A stretch of 7,718 bases of DNA from Desulfobacteraceae bacterium (GCA_027032655.1 JALVMZ010000022.1:1-7718); one strand, 5' to 3'; counted from the first letter of the stretch, positions 1 to 6,964 are shown. A program made the numbers and translations. Notes: generated by a model from the letters alone, not told the origin.

Positions 1-1
1 G

Positions 2-3000
2 CTACTGAAGAGGGATATTGTCCCCGTTGCACTGTATCTTGATAGACCTTTGCTTGTGGTTAAAGGGGGTGCTGCACAGCCTTCAATTGATATTCGAAAG
101 TCAGTTAAACGCACTTTGGGATTGCTGGGCTCAATATTTGGTATAAAGGTCAGATTTATATCCATAGACAATGGAAGATGGCTTTCCAATCGATCCAGAT
201 GGTATGGACAGGATATATATATGAATCTCCGAAGCCAGGGAGCAGATATCAAAAGGATAATTGGAAGTGGCACTTTTTCTGGTCCTTATGGGCCTCTGAG
301 TTTCTCTATAAAAGGTAAGATTTCTCAAATTAAAGGGGAGACACCCTATCCTCTGGTTACAGGTTCAATTAAATTTATGAGGATTCCCTTAACAGTGATT
401 CCAGAGGCGGGTTTTATAAAAATAAAGAGGGGGAGCATCTCAAGAGGGGTTGTGGATATTGCCTCCCGTCCTGGAAAGGAGTTATTTATAAAGTTGAAGG
501 GAGAGCTTGATCTTAAAGATATAGATTTCTCTTTCAAGAAGAATAGGAATGAATCTGAAAGGGTTTTCCCCTCTATGAAGCTATCCTTTTTATCACGGAT
601 AACAGAACATGAATTCACATTTCCCTCTTTTACAATAGGGCTACCAGATACAAGGCTCTCTGGAAAAGGATTGTTTGATATCCGGGATCTCAATAACCCT
701 GAAATCAATATTATGTTAAATACCCCATGGATGGATATTCATACCTTCAAGAATCTTTTCCCCGGGCCCATTGTATCCTCCTGGCTTGAAAGTGGACTAT
801 TCCCTTTACTTAGAGATGGATATGTGAAGGTTGATAATTTTTCCCTTAGTGGAAGATTAAGTAAGATAAAGAGATTGGATAGACCTCAGAATAGAGATGT
901 ATTAAACATCAGTATATCTTTCAGGGATATGGTCTTTCAAAGCCAGGACCAGCGCATACCATTTGAAGGGATATCCGGGAAGTTTTCCATTTCCGACGGA
1001 GACTTAGTGATAAAAGGTATTTCGTCCACATTTGGGGATTCTTTCATCAGGGATGGAAGGCTAAAGATTACCTCAGTGTTTACGGATAATCGTATCTATG
1101 AGGGAGGCATAGAAGGGGATTTTCACCTGGGAGAACTGTTTTCACTGAAAGGGGTCTCATGGATACCAAGGACAATTACTGATCCACTATCAGTATTGAG
1201 TGGAGTAACGGGAAATACAAAGACAGAGGTGGAGTTCTCTTACAGAAAGGGAAAGAAGGGATTCAGGTTCAAAAAGATTAACTTACAGATTGATAATGCC
1301 CTCGTTTCATTAAGATCGATAAAGAATAAATTGATTATAAAACAGGGCATGGTAACCATTGATGAGCATAAGAAAGAGAGACGCTTTGAGGGAGATATTA
1401 GTATTGATAAAAATGATATGAGAATAAGCGGAAGATTTATTGAATCAGGTAGCTTTTATACTATTGGCCTCCTCAAGGTATCAGGTAAGATTATACCATC
1501 TCATTTATTTTCGTTATTTACCACCAGTGAGGACCTTAAGATTATATCTACACTCCAGTGGGATGTTAATGCAGAGTTAATAAAACAATCAGATTCATGG
1601 CTAATTTCTGGCTCATTCAATCCATCTCCATATGCGATCCTGTATAAAGGGGTTACTCTTTATTTTCCATGGGATAAATCTCAACTTGAGTTTAATCTTG
1701 CTTATAAAAATAAAAAAGAACTCAAAATAGATAGATTGATTTATAAGATTAATCACTCAGAGCTCGCCATATCAGGCAGGATTCCCATTGAGGTAGATTC
1801 ATCAGAAATCTCAATGGGATTTAAAAGTCCTGGTTTCAATATAGATGGCTTGAGAGTCCTGTATAATAAAAGGGATCTGGTTTTAAAAGGCATCCTGAAA
1901 ACAGATATAAAGCTAATTTTCAGGAGCAAGGATAATCTCCTGATAAACGGTCCTTTAAGGGGCAGAAGACTCTCCATTTCATTTAAAAATGCAGGGAGTC
2001 TATGGTCGAGTCCTGGTTTTATGGTTGAGTTTTCAGGAAGAAAATTAATTATTCATTCATTGAATCTATTATTTAATGGCAGTGATATAAGGGTCAAAGG
2101 AGTGCTTCGCAACTGGGCCAGGCCAAGGGGAAATTTTGAATTAATATCCAATCAATTCATAATAAAGGAAAATGGAAGTGGGAGCGGATTTAGTGGGGGA
2201 GCACTGGAATTTCTGAAACATAAGGCAATAGAGATACATGCAAAGATATCTATTAAAAAGGGAAAGATAAGAGGTTTTTCTTTTGCCCCCCTGAAGGCTG
2301 ATCTGGTATTAAAAAATGGCAGAATCTACCTTACACATTGTGAGTTTCGAAGTTCCCATGCTGAGATGCGATTGAGCGGTAATTTCAAAGAAAAACCCAT
2401 CCCGGAAACTATTTTTCATACATATATTAAGATGGTGGATCAGCCTGCTGAAGAGATTTTCAGGGCGTTTGGGAAAAAGGAGGCGCCTCTTTTCGGAAAG
2501 TTGGATTTTGAGGCATATTTTTATTCAAAAGGAGAAGACTGGCAGGGGATGCTATCAAACCTCACGGGTAGTGCCAATATTCTGATAAAAGATGGCAGGA
2601 TAAAGAAGAGTAATATGTTTATAAAGATACTCGAGATCCTTAGCATCAATAAGGTATTTGAAAGGGTCCCTGCGGATATGGAAAAGAAGGGATTCTATTT
2701 TAAAAGCATGGGCTGTTCCGGAATAATTGATAAAGGAGTATTTTCTACAGATAACTTTCTTTTAAAGAGTCCCATATTTAATGGTGCGGGTGCAGGCAGC
2801 ATAGATTTAACAAGTAACCAGCTTGATGGGAGTATTGGTATAGCACCTTTTAAAACAGTGGATTCCATTGTAAGCCATATTCCCCTTTTAGGACATATAT
2901 TAACTGGTAAGAACAAGGCATTCATAACATACTATTTCCAGATTCATGGGAGCATTACTGAGCCAGAAGTGAAATATGTGCCTTTCAAGAATTTAGGAAA

Positions 3001-3127
3001 AGGGACAATAAGGATGATAAAAAAACTCTTACTTGCCCCTGTCTGGATATTTAAAAAGATACCAAAGCCCTCTTCAGATAGCAAAAAAGCGAAATCTCCC
3101 AATGATATAGTCAATGAAGAGGATTGA
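2..3127 (+). CDS. AsmA/YhdP-like (DUF3971/AsmA C-terminal) envelope protein, 5' partial
   Basis: The frame is open to the left edge: 16 codons precede the first possible start, a TTG at 50, with no stop and no obvious ribosome site. The true start and any N-terminal membrane anchor therefore lie outside the window. About 1041 residues are visible; E. coli YhdP is about 1270. The protein consists of repeated short amphipathic beta-strand segments of the type 'I.G.G.L....' with few cysteines, as expected for the elongated beta-groove of AsmA-like proteins. The last part (about 2567-3054) resembles the AsmA-like C-terminal region: a GSA.I.IKDG-like entry, a stretch around IDLTSNQLDGSIGI, then HIPLLGHILTG and a final basic segment ending in VWIFKKI. 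A charged tail rich in Lys and Ser follows. AsmA-family proteins sit at the inner membrane and periplasm and are implicated in phospholipid delivery to the outer membrane. The stop overlaps the start of the carboxyltransferase gene by 14 bp. Family call is firm; exact paralogue and substrate are not known. Confidence 0.8.
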   Translation, partial: LLKRDIVPVALYLDRPLLVVKGGAAQPSIDIRKSVKRTLGLLGSIFGIKVRFISIDNGRWLSNRSRWYGQDIYMNLRSQGADIKRIIGSGTFSGPYGPLSFSIKGKISQIKGETPYPLVTGSIKFMRIPLTVIPEAGFIKIKRGSISRGVVDIASRPGKELFIKLKGELDLKDIDFSFKKNRNESERVFPSMKLSFLSRITEHEFTFPSFTIGLPDTRLSGKGLFDIRDLNNPEINIMLNTPWMDIHTFKNLFPGPIVSSWLESGLFPLLRDGYVKVDNFSLSGRLSKIKRLDRPQNRDVLNISISFRDMVFQSQDQRIPFEGISGKFSISDGDLVIKGISSTFGDSFIRDGRLKITSVFTDNRIYEGGIEGDFHLGELFSLKGVSWIPRTITDPLSVLSGVTGNTKTEVEFSYRKGKKGFRFKKINLQIDNALVSLRSIKNKLIIKQGMVTIDEHKKERRFEGDISIDKNDMRISGRFIESGSFYTIGLLKVSGKIIPSHLFSLFTTSEDLKIISTLQWDVNAELIKQSDSWLISGSFNPSPYAILYKGVTLYFPWDKSQLEFNLAYKNKKELKIDRLIYKINHSELAISGRIPIEVDSSEISMGFKSPGFNIDGLRVLYNKRDLVLKGILKTDIKLIFRSKDNLLINGPLRGRRLSISFKNAGSLWSSPGFMVEFSGRKLIIHSLNLLFNGSDIRVKGVLRNWARPRGNFELISNQFIIKENGSGSGFSGGALEFLKHKAIEIHAKISIKKGKIRGFSFAPLKADLVLKNGRIYLTHCEFRSSHAEMRLSGNFKEKPIPETIFHTYIKMVDQPAEEIFRAFGKKEAPLFGKLDFEAYFYSKGEDWQGMLSNLTGSANILIKDGRIKKSNMFIKILEILSINKVFERVPADMEKKGFYFKSMGCSGIIDKGVFSTDNFLLKSPIFNGAGAGSIDLTSNQLDGSIGIAPFKTVDSIVSHIPLLGHILTGKNKAFITYYFQIHGSITEPEVKYVPFKNLGKGTIRMIKKLLLAPVWIFKKIPKPSSDSKKAKSPNDIVNEED

Positions 3128-4964
3128 GAAGTTGAGAACTGAAATGTTAAAAGAGATATTCTATAACAGGACAAGAAATCCTGAGCGTCCATCAGTATCC
3201 AGATTAATAGGCAGACTTTTTCCTGATTTCCAGCCGTTTAAAGAGAATTCTGATTCCCTTATCATAGGGAATTCCAGTTTTTTAAAGAGGAGGCTATTTA
3301 TAATAGGTTTTGATAAATCAGGCGATCTTTATAAAAATTCAGGAGCAACCAATAGAAAGGGGTTGATTAGTGCTGATGAACATTCCCTCATACTCGATTT
3401 TATGGATAAGGCAAAGGCATCTGATACGGATAAGGCATTTCTGTTCTGTATGATTGATACATATGGTCCGGATATATCCATAGAGTCAGCAAGGAATCTT
3501 CAGGCCTTTTTCCTGTCCAGACTCATTGAGGAGTTCCTGAGCATACCCATCAGGACCATCTCCCTTATAACAGGAGAAGGAACCTCTGGAAGTGCACTGG
3601 CCCTTCAGGTTGCAGACATCAGGGGTATAATGGAGGATGCCTTCTATATGCCCATATCTCCGGAAGACTTGGCTCAAATGGCATTTAAAGATAGTTCCAG
3701 AATAGATGATGCTCTCATGGTTATGGGAGCTCACCCCAAGGAGTTAAAGCGTCTTCGTATTGTGGATAGGATTGTTCGTTCACCCATTGATGTGGGGGAT
3801 ATATCATTGTGGGTGGAAAATGTCCGACAGTTCCTTCTAAAGGCAATAAGAGATCTTTCAAGGTCAAGGATTAAAAAGCTTATCAAAAACAGGGAAAAGA
3901 GGGTGAAAAACTATGGAGTTATGATGAAAAAAGGAAGAATCCATGAGTTCAGTTCTTATATTAAACGGCCTCTCAGAAAGGCGTTTTTAAGGCCGCCACC
4001 TGATATCAGGATAATAAATTATTCAGGTCTGACAGAGGTTAGCGACCAGTATCAGAATTTCGGCTCAAAAGAAGGATCAGATAAATTTATCGAGTGTAAG
4101 GGTTATACAAATGGAGCCGATTCGATAAAGTCGGGCTGTGGAGAAGCAATAAAATTTGAGAGTTTTATTCGGAATTATAATACATGCCCAAAGTGTGGGT
4201 TATCATACATTATGGGTGCATCCGGATGGATAGAATGTCTTGCCGATAAAGATAGTTTTCATGAACTTTATCCTGAACTCACGGTTGATCAACTACTTGA
4301 TGAAGACAGAATATCCCCATATTACAGGGAATACCTGAAAAAACAGAAGGGTAGATCTCCTTTTAGTGAGTCCCTTGTTGTTGGGCTTGGCAGGATAAAT
4401 GGTTATCAGGTTGTAATGTGTATAGGGGAGTTCTATTTTTGCAGTGGATCAATGGGTGTTGTATTCGGGGAGAAATTCAGACGGGCTGTTGATTGGGCGA
4501 TCCAGGAAAACCTACCCCTAGTGAGTGTGTGCTGTTCAGGGGGGCTGAGGCTCCATGAAGGTATTCTATCTCTGATGCAGATGGCAAAGACTGTGGAATC
4601 TGTGCTGCGATTGAAACGGCATGGTCTCTTCTACATATCCATCCTTGCCAATCCATCCGCAGGAGGGACCATTGCCAGTTATGCATCCCTTGGGGATGTA
4701 ATAATCGCCGAGCCAGATGCCTATGTTACAGTGGCAGGTCCCAGAGTGATGAAATCAAAGGGATTTGAGGTAAAGCAGGAGTATCTGAAATCTGATTATA
4801 TCTATGGAATGAGGCAGAGGCTTTACGACGCACAGGATTATTTCCATGAAATCAGGGGAATAAGAGAGCTATGTGGTAGAAAAGAGATGAAATATGCAGT
4901 CTCAAAATATCTTGAGTTGTTCAGTATAATAAAGTCCAGGAGGAAGTCCTCAAGGAGAAAATGA
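3114..4964 (+). CDS. fused acetyl-CoA carboxylase carboxyltransferase, alpha (AccA-like) then beta (AccD-like)
   Basis: Predicted to transfer carboxyl from carboxybiotin to acetyl-CoA, making malonyl-CoA for fatty acid synthesis in the cytoplasm. Its 616 residues nearly equal E. coli AccA plus AccD. Residues 20-270 follow AccA: RNPERP near 21-26, IDT at 114-116, GEGTSGSAL at 154-162, ISPE at 181-184, PKELKRLRIVD at 208-218, and an NREKRVKNYG end matching the natural AccA C-terminus. Residues 271-322 are a linker. Residues 323-600 follow AccD: zinc-ribbon cysteines C328, C342, C358 and C361, SGSMG at 444-448, SGGLR at 475-479, SLMQMAKT at 486-493, GGT at 517-519 and AGPRV at 541-545. The alpha half lacks the GAYPG motif, and the beta C-terminal tail is divergent. 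The ATG at 3114 has no clear ribosome site and overlaps the upstream gene; an ATG at 3144, behind a weak GAG, is a possible alternative start. No biotin carboxylase or biotin carrier gene is in the window. Carboxyltransferase family is certain; acetyl-CoA as the substrate is inferred. Confidence 0.88.
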   Translation: MKRIEKLRTEMLKEIFYNRTRNPERPSVSRLIGRLFPDFQPFKENSDSLIIGNSSFLKRRLFIIGFDKSGDLYKNSGATNRKGLISADEHSLILDFMDKAKASDTDKAFLFCMIDTYGPDISIESARNLQAFFLSRLIEEFLSIPIRTISLITGEGTSGSALALQVADIRGIMEDAFYMPISPEDLAQMAFKDSSRIDDALMVMGAHPKELKRLRIVDRIVRSPIDVGDISLWVENVRQFLLKAIRDLSRSRIKKLIKNREKRVKNYGVMMKKGRIHEFSSYIKRPLRKAFLRPPPDIRIINYSGLTEVSDQYQNFGSKEGSDKFIECKGYTNGADSIKSGCGEAIKFESFIRNYNTCPKCGLSYIMGASGWIECLADKDSFHELYPELTVDQLLDEDRISPYYREYLKKQKGRSPFSESLVVGLGRINGYQVVMCIGEFYFCSGSMGVVFGEKFRRAVDWAIQENLPLVSVCCSGGLRLHEGILSLMQMAKTVESVLRLKRHGLFYISILANPSAGGTIASYASLGDVIIAEPDAYVTVAGPRVMKSKGFEVKQEYLKSDYIYGMRQRLYDAQDYFHEIRGIRELCGRKEMKYAVSKYLELFSIIKSRRKSSRRK

Positions 4965-5252
4965 TCTATTTTCAAGATAGCTTCGGAGGGCAGGTTTGAT
5001 ATAAACACCACTGAGATCAAATCTCTTGACTGCCTCAGTAAACAATCTGATCTTTTCTTCTATTGATGCGTTTGGATTTATTATCAATACATATTTTCCT
5101 TTGACCCTGCAAAGCCCACCTTCACTGTAACCAGATCCCATTTTGATGGGCTCAAGCCTCACCTCTATTGATAATTTTTGAGCCAGTTCTTGAAGCATCT
5201 CTAATAAATTTTCTTTCTCTTTTTTCATTTCTCTTGTTTTTCCGGGATTCAT
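4950..5252 (-). CDS. conserved-looking small protein of unknown function
   Basis: About 100 residues, soluble, with no signal peptide or membrane segment. I do not recognise the family. It begins with a charged helix rich in Lys and Glu. A compact centre follows, with a GGLCRVKGKYVLIINP segment that reads as two beta strands around one Cys, then a helix (EEKIRLFTEAVKRFDL) and a VYIKPALRSYL end. It has no metal-binding pattern, no HExxH and no nucleotide-binding loop. This start is preferred because GGGGA lies 8 nt upstream. An in-frame ATG at 5267, one base past the MFS stop, would add five residues but has no ribosome site, and a third ATG at 5228 is also possible. It is the last gene of the minus-strand cluster and is probably co-transcribed with the MFS gene. 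Its 3' end overlaps the convergent carboxyltransferase gene by 15 bp. Confidence 0.7.
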   Translation of the reverse strand: MNPGKTREMKKEKENLLEMLQELAQKLSIEVRLEPIKMGSGYSEGGLCRVKGKYVLIINPNASIEEKIRLFTEAVKRFDLSGVYIKPALRSYLENRSFSP

Positions 5253-5260
5253 GTTATTTT

Positions 5261-5265
5261 TCCCC
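5261..5265 (-). promoter_or_regulatory. ribosome binding site of the small unknown gene
   Basis: Read on the minus strand this is GGGGA, 8 nt before the ATG at 5252. It lies immediately inside the alternative ATG at 5267, so this site is the reason for preferring the shorter start. Ribosomes finishing the MFS gene at 5269 would be released right next to it, which fits coupled translation. Confidence 0.5.
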
Positions 5266-5268
5266 ATG

Positions 5269-6408
5269 TTAATGACTTTTTATTCGATTTAGTAAAATAG
5301 GTATTAATCCTGTCAATCCAATTATGGCAGATGAGTAAAATATCATATCCATATTAAAAAGATTCCCGATCCATCCGGAAATCATGGCACCACTTATGAA
5401 TCCAGTATCATATACTGCCGTAAAAAGGGACATTACTTTTGGTTTATCTGCAGGATGACCAAATCCTGCCGCAATAGCATTCAGCGAAGGAAATACAAAA
5501 CCAAGGGCTATTCCAAATAAAACCGCAGGAATGATGCCAGACTTAAATACCATAAGAAAAGGAATAATAAACATGTCAGCGGTGAATATGGAATAAAATA
5601 TCTTTAGAAATCCCATGATTCCAAAATAGTCAAGTAGTCTGCCTGAAAAAAGTAAAATCACTACTGCTATTGAGAATGCAATGAAAAAGAACGGTCCACC
5701 TTTTACACCTTTTTCCATCGCATAGACTGCAATAAAGTTGATTACTGTGGCCTGCATGTGTGAGAAGACAAAAGTTGAAAGGAGCAAAAGAGAGAGGCGT
5801 TCATCCTTAATTAAGGAGATATATCCCCTTGCATTGACCGAAAATTCCGCTTTCTCCAGGTCTGATTCTTTTTTGAGAGAAAAAACGCAAGCAATGAGAA
5901 CAAGTGAAATTAATGAAGCAAATACATAAAGGCTGTTGAAACCATATCTTAATATAAGGGATTCGCATACTGGCGGGATAAATGCAACTGCACCCATTAT
6001 ACATGCCCCAACCCTGCTAAAGGCAATGCCTCTGTTTGTGGTGACAGATGCTTTTGCAAGAAAAGAGAATCCTCCAGCAATCATCCCTGAAAATCCAAGT
6101 CCATGGAGCATCCTGTTTATATATAGGAGAGTGCCCACCCTATCAATAATACTATAAGTTAAAGAGGAAAATAGTATAAGGAGGGTGCCCAATAACATTA
6201 CTATGAATTCGCCCTTTTTTGATGTGATAATTCCCATAAATGGTCTTGAGAGCACCGCAATGGCAGAGAATAGTCCCATCACGAGTCCAATCTGGGCGGA
6301 AGTGCTGCCCCAGGAGTCTAAGATTAGAGGGTATAGATAAAATACAGAAATATTGGTGAATGTTAGGAAAAATATGATATAGATTTTGAGCAAAAGGTTT
6401 GAGGCCAA
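5269..6408 (-). CDS. major facilitator superfamily (MFS) transporter
   Basis: A 379-residue, strongly hydrophobic protein with about 12 predicted membrane helices in two halves. The halves are separated by a charged central loop around residues 178-205 (SLKKESDLEKAEF and following). Length and layout fit MFS_1 transporters of about 380-400 residues. The loop after helix 2 (residues 55-69, RPFMGIITSKKGEF) sits where the family motif A (G...DR.GRR) occurs, but it lacks the Asp-Arg pair. RMLHGLGFSG at 99-108 is the usual helix-4 motif. A second-half equivalent of motif A is GRLLDYFGIMG at 256-266. The start is TTG, fixed by a full GGAGGT six bases upstream; no in-frame ATG fits better. It acts in the inner membrane and the substrate cannot be told from sequence. 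A 98-bp gap separates it from the zinc-ribbon gene, and its stop is one base from the first possible ATG of the next gene. Confidence 0.88.
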   Translation of the reverse strand: MASNLLLKIYIIFFLTFTNISVFYLYPLILDSWGSTSAQIGLVMGLFSAIAVLSRPFMGIITSKKGEFIVMLLGTLLILFSSLTYSIIDRVGTLLYINRMLHGLGFSGMIAGGFSFLAKASVTTNRGIAFSRVGACIMGAVAFIPPVCESLILRYGFNSLYVFASLISLVLIACVFSLKKESDLEKAEFSVNARGYISLIKDERLSLLLLSTFVFSHMQATVINFIAVYAMEKGVKGGPFFFIAFSIAVVILLFSGRLLDYFGIMGFLKIFYSIFTADMFIIPFLMVFKSGIIPAVLFGIALGFVFPSLNAIAAGFGHPADKPKVMSLFTAVYDTGFISGAMISGWIGNLFNMDMIFYSSAIIGLTGLIPILLNRIKSH

Positions 6409-6506
6409 AATATTACCTCCATGCCTGCCTGGATATGGTATAGATATTTTAATCCGATCTCATCTGCTATAATCTCGAGTTATGAAACAGAGCTCTTTCG
6501 GCTGGC
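6409..6506 (-). other. 98-bp intergenic gap between the zinc-ribbon and MFS genes
   Basis: I see no convincing -35/-10 pair for the MFS gene here and no hairpin followed by a T run. The only palindromes are short (AGAGCTCT and CTCGAG). The MFS gene may therefore be read through from the promoter in front of the zinc-ribbon gene, or from a promoter I cannot recognise. Confidence 0.4.
6415..6420 (-). promoter_or_regulatory. strong ribosome binding site for the TTG-started MFS gene
   Basis: The minus strand reads GGAGGT followed by six bases (AATATT) and then TTG at 6408-6406. The match to the anti-Shine-Dalgarno sequence is complete. The nearby upstream ATG at 6422-6420 is out of frame, so this site decides the non-ATG start. 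Confidence 0.75.
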
Positions 6507-6824
6507 TTATATTTTTGAACCACAGTATGGGCAGTATTGGAAGTCCTTGTCAAGGGCTTTGCCACATCGAGGGCATGCATTTACCACTGTTTGCGATTCA
6601 CGGTATTTTGTGCCATCCGAATACCTTTCTGAGACCACTCCACAATGTTCACAAATGAGCAGAGGCTCGCCCTTCTTAACCCTGAAAAGAGGTATAAAAA
6701 ATATGGACAAATAATGGTCAATCCTCTTCTTGTGGGCCCGATATAGGCCACAGAGGGGACACATTCGCGGGGTGTCATCAAGGGTTATTGTCTTGGGCTG
6801 GATTCCACCTATGAAAAATAGCAT
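6507..6824 (-). CDS. double zinc-ribbon protein
   Basis: A 105-residue protein with eight cysteines in four CxxC knuckles: C22/C25 (CPLC), C58/C61 (CEHC), C84/C87 (CPRC) and C98/C101 (CPYC). The first two knuckles, separated by a hydrophobic stretch (YLSIFFIPLFRVKKGE), form one zinc ribbon. The N-terminus MLFFIGGIQPKT resembles the 'zinc-ribbon 15' type of small proteins found in bacteria and eukaryotes. The last two knuckles form a compact C-terminal rubredoxin-like ribbon ending in CGSKI. The role is unknown; such proteins may bind nucleic acid or protein, and no catalytic residues are evident. The ATG at 6824 has only weak upstream purine stretches (AAAGG 11 nt away, AGAAG adjacent). A good sigma70-type promoter lies just upstream. 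It is the first gene of the minus-strand cluster and divergent from the deacetylase gene. Confidence 0.82.
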   Translation of the reverse strand: MLFFIGGIQPKTITLDDTPRMCPLCGLYRAHKKRIDHYLSIFFIPLFRVKKGEPLLICEHCGVVSERYSDGTKYRESQTVVNACPRCGKALDKDFQYCPYCGSKI

Positions 6825-6854
6825 CTTCTTTTCTACCTTTGAGGGACTTATATT

Positions 6855-6883
6855 ACTTTAATCAGTGGTTGTATTATTATCAA
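6855..6883 (-). promoter_or_regulatory. sigma70-type promoter for the minus-strand cluster
   Basis: On the minus strand TTGATA (6883-6878, five of six bases of TTGACA) is followed by a 17-bp spacer and TAAAGT (6860-6855, four of six bases of TATAAT). Transcription would start near 6848, giving a leader of about 24 nt before the ATG at 6824. The spacing is ideal, but the region is AT-rich, so chance matches are possible. Confidence 0.45.
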
Positions 6884-6908
6884 GATTAAATAGGGGATTA
6901 GTAATATC

Positions 6909-6937
6909 TTTATGTGGATAGCAAAGTATGATATATT
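6909..6937 (+). promoter_or_regulatory. possible promoter for the deacetylase gene
   Basis: TTTATG (6909-6914, three of six to TTGACA), a 17-bp spacer and TATATT (6932-6937) lie upstream of the ATG at 6965. A start near 6944 would leave a leader of about 20 nt containing the AGGAG site. The -35 is poor and the stretch 6928-6953 is almost pure A/T, so this is only a candidate. Confidence 0.25.
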
Positions 6938-6953
6938 ATATATAAAAATATTT

Positions 6954-6958
6954 AGGAG
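6954..6958 (+). promoter_or_regulatory. ribosome binding site of the deacetylase gene
   Basis: AGGAG lies six bases before the ATG at 6965 and supports that start over the later in-frame ATG at 7001. Confidence 0.7.
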
Positions 6959-6964
6959 ATATTT

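Noticed and set aside
50..52. TTG at 50 as the true start of the AsmA-like gene
   Set aside because: The same frame is open to the left edge and the 16 upstream codons (ending ...YLDRP) read as a continuation of the protein; there is no ribosome site before the TTG.
346..708. 120-residue minus-strand open frame within the AsmA-like gene
   Set aside because: Antisense to a long continuous coding frame; low-complexity Ser/Ile-rich translation typical of a shadow frame.
4939..4950. GAGGAAGTCCTC palindrome at the convergent gene ends
   Set aside because: A 4-bp stem with a 4-nt loop and no T tract is too weak to call a terminator.
5010..5039. Inverted repeats ACTGAG/CTCAGT and GAGAT/ATCTC downstream of the carboxyltransferase gene
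   Set aside because: The stems are only 5-6 bp, mutually exclusive, within the small minus-strand coding region, and not followed by a T run, so they do not make a convincing terminator.
5738..6157. Two plus-strand open frames (5738-5929 and 5936-6157) inside the MFS gene
   Set aside because: Shadows of a well-supported membrane protein gene; no ribosome sites or protein-like motifs.
6421..6714. 97-residue plus-strand open frame opposite the zinc-ribbon gene
   Set aside because: It is antisense to a gene with four clear CxxC knuckles, and its translation has no recognisable domain and no ribosome site.
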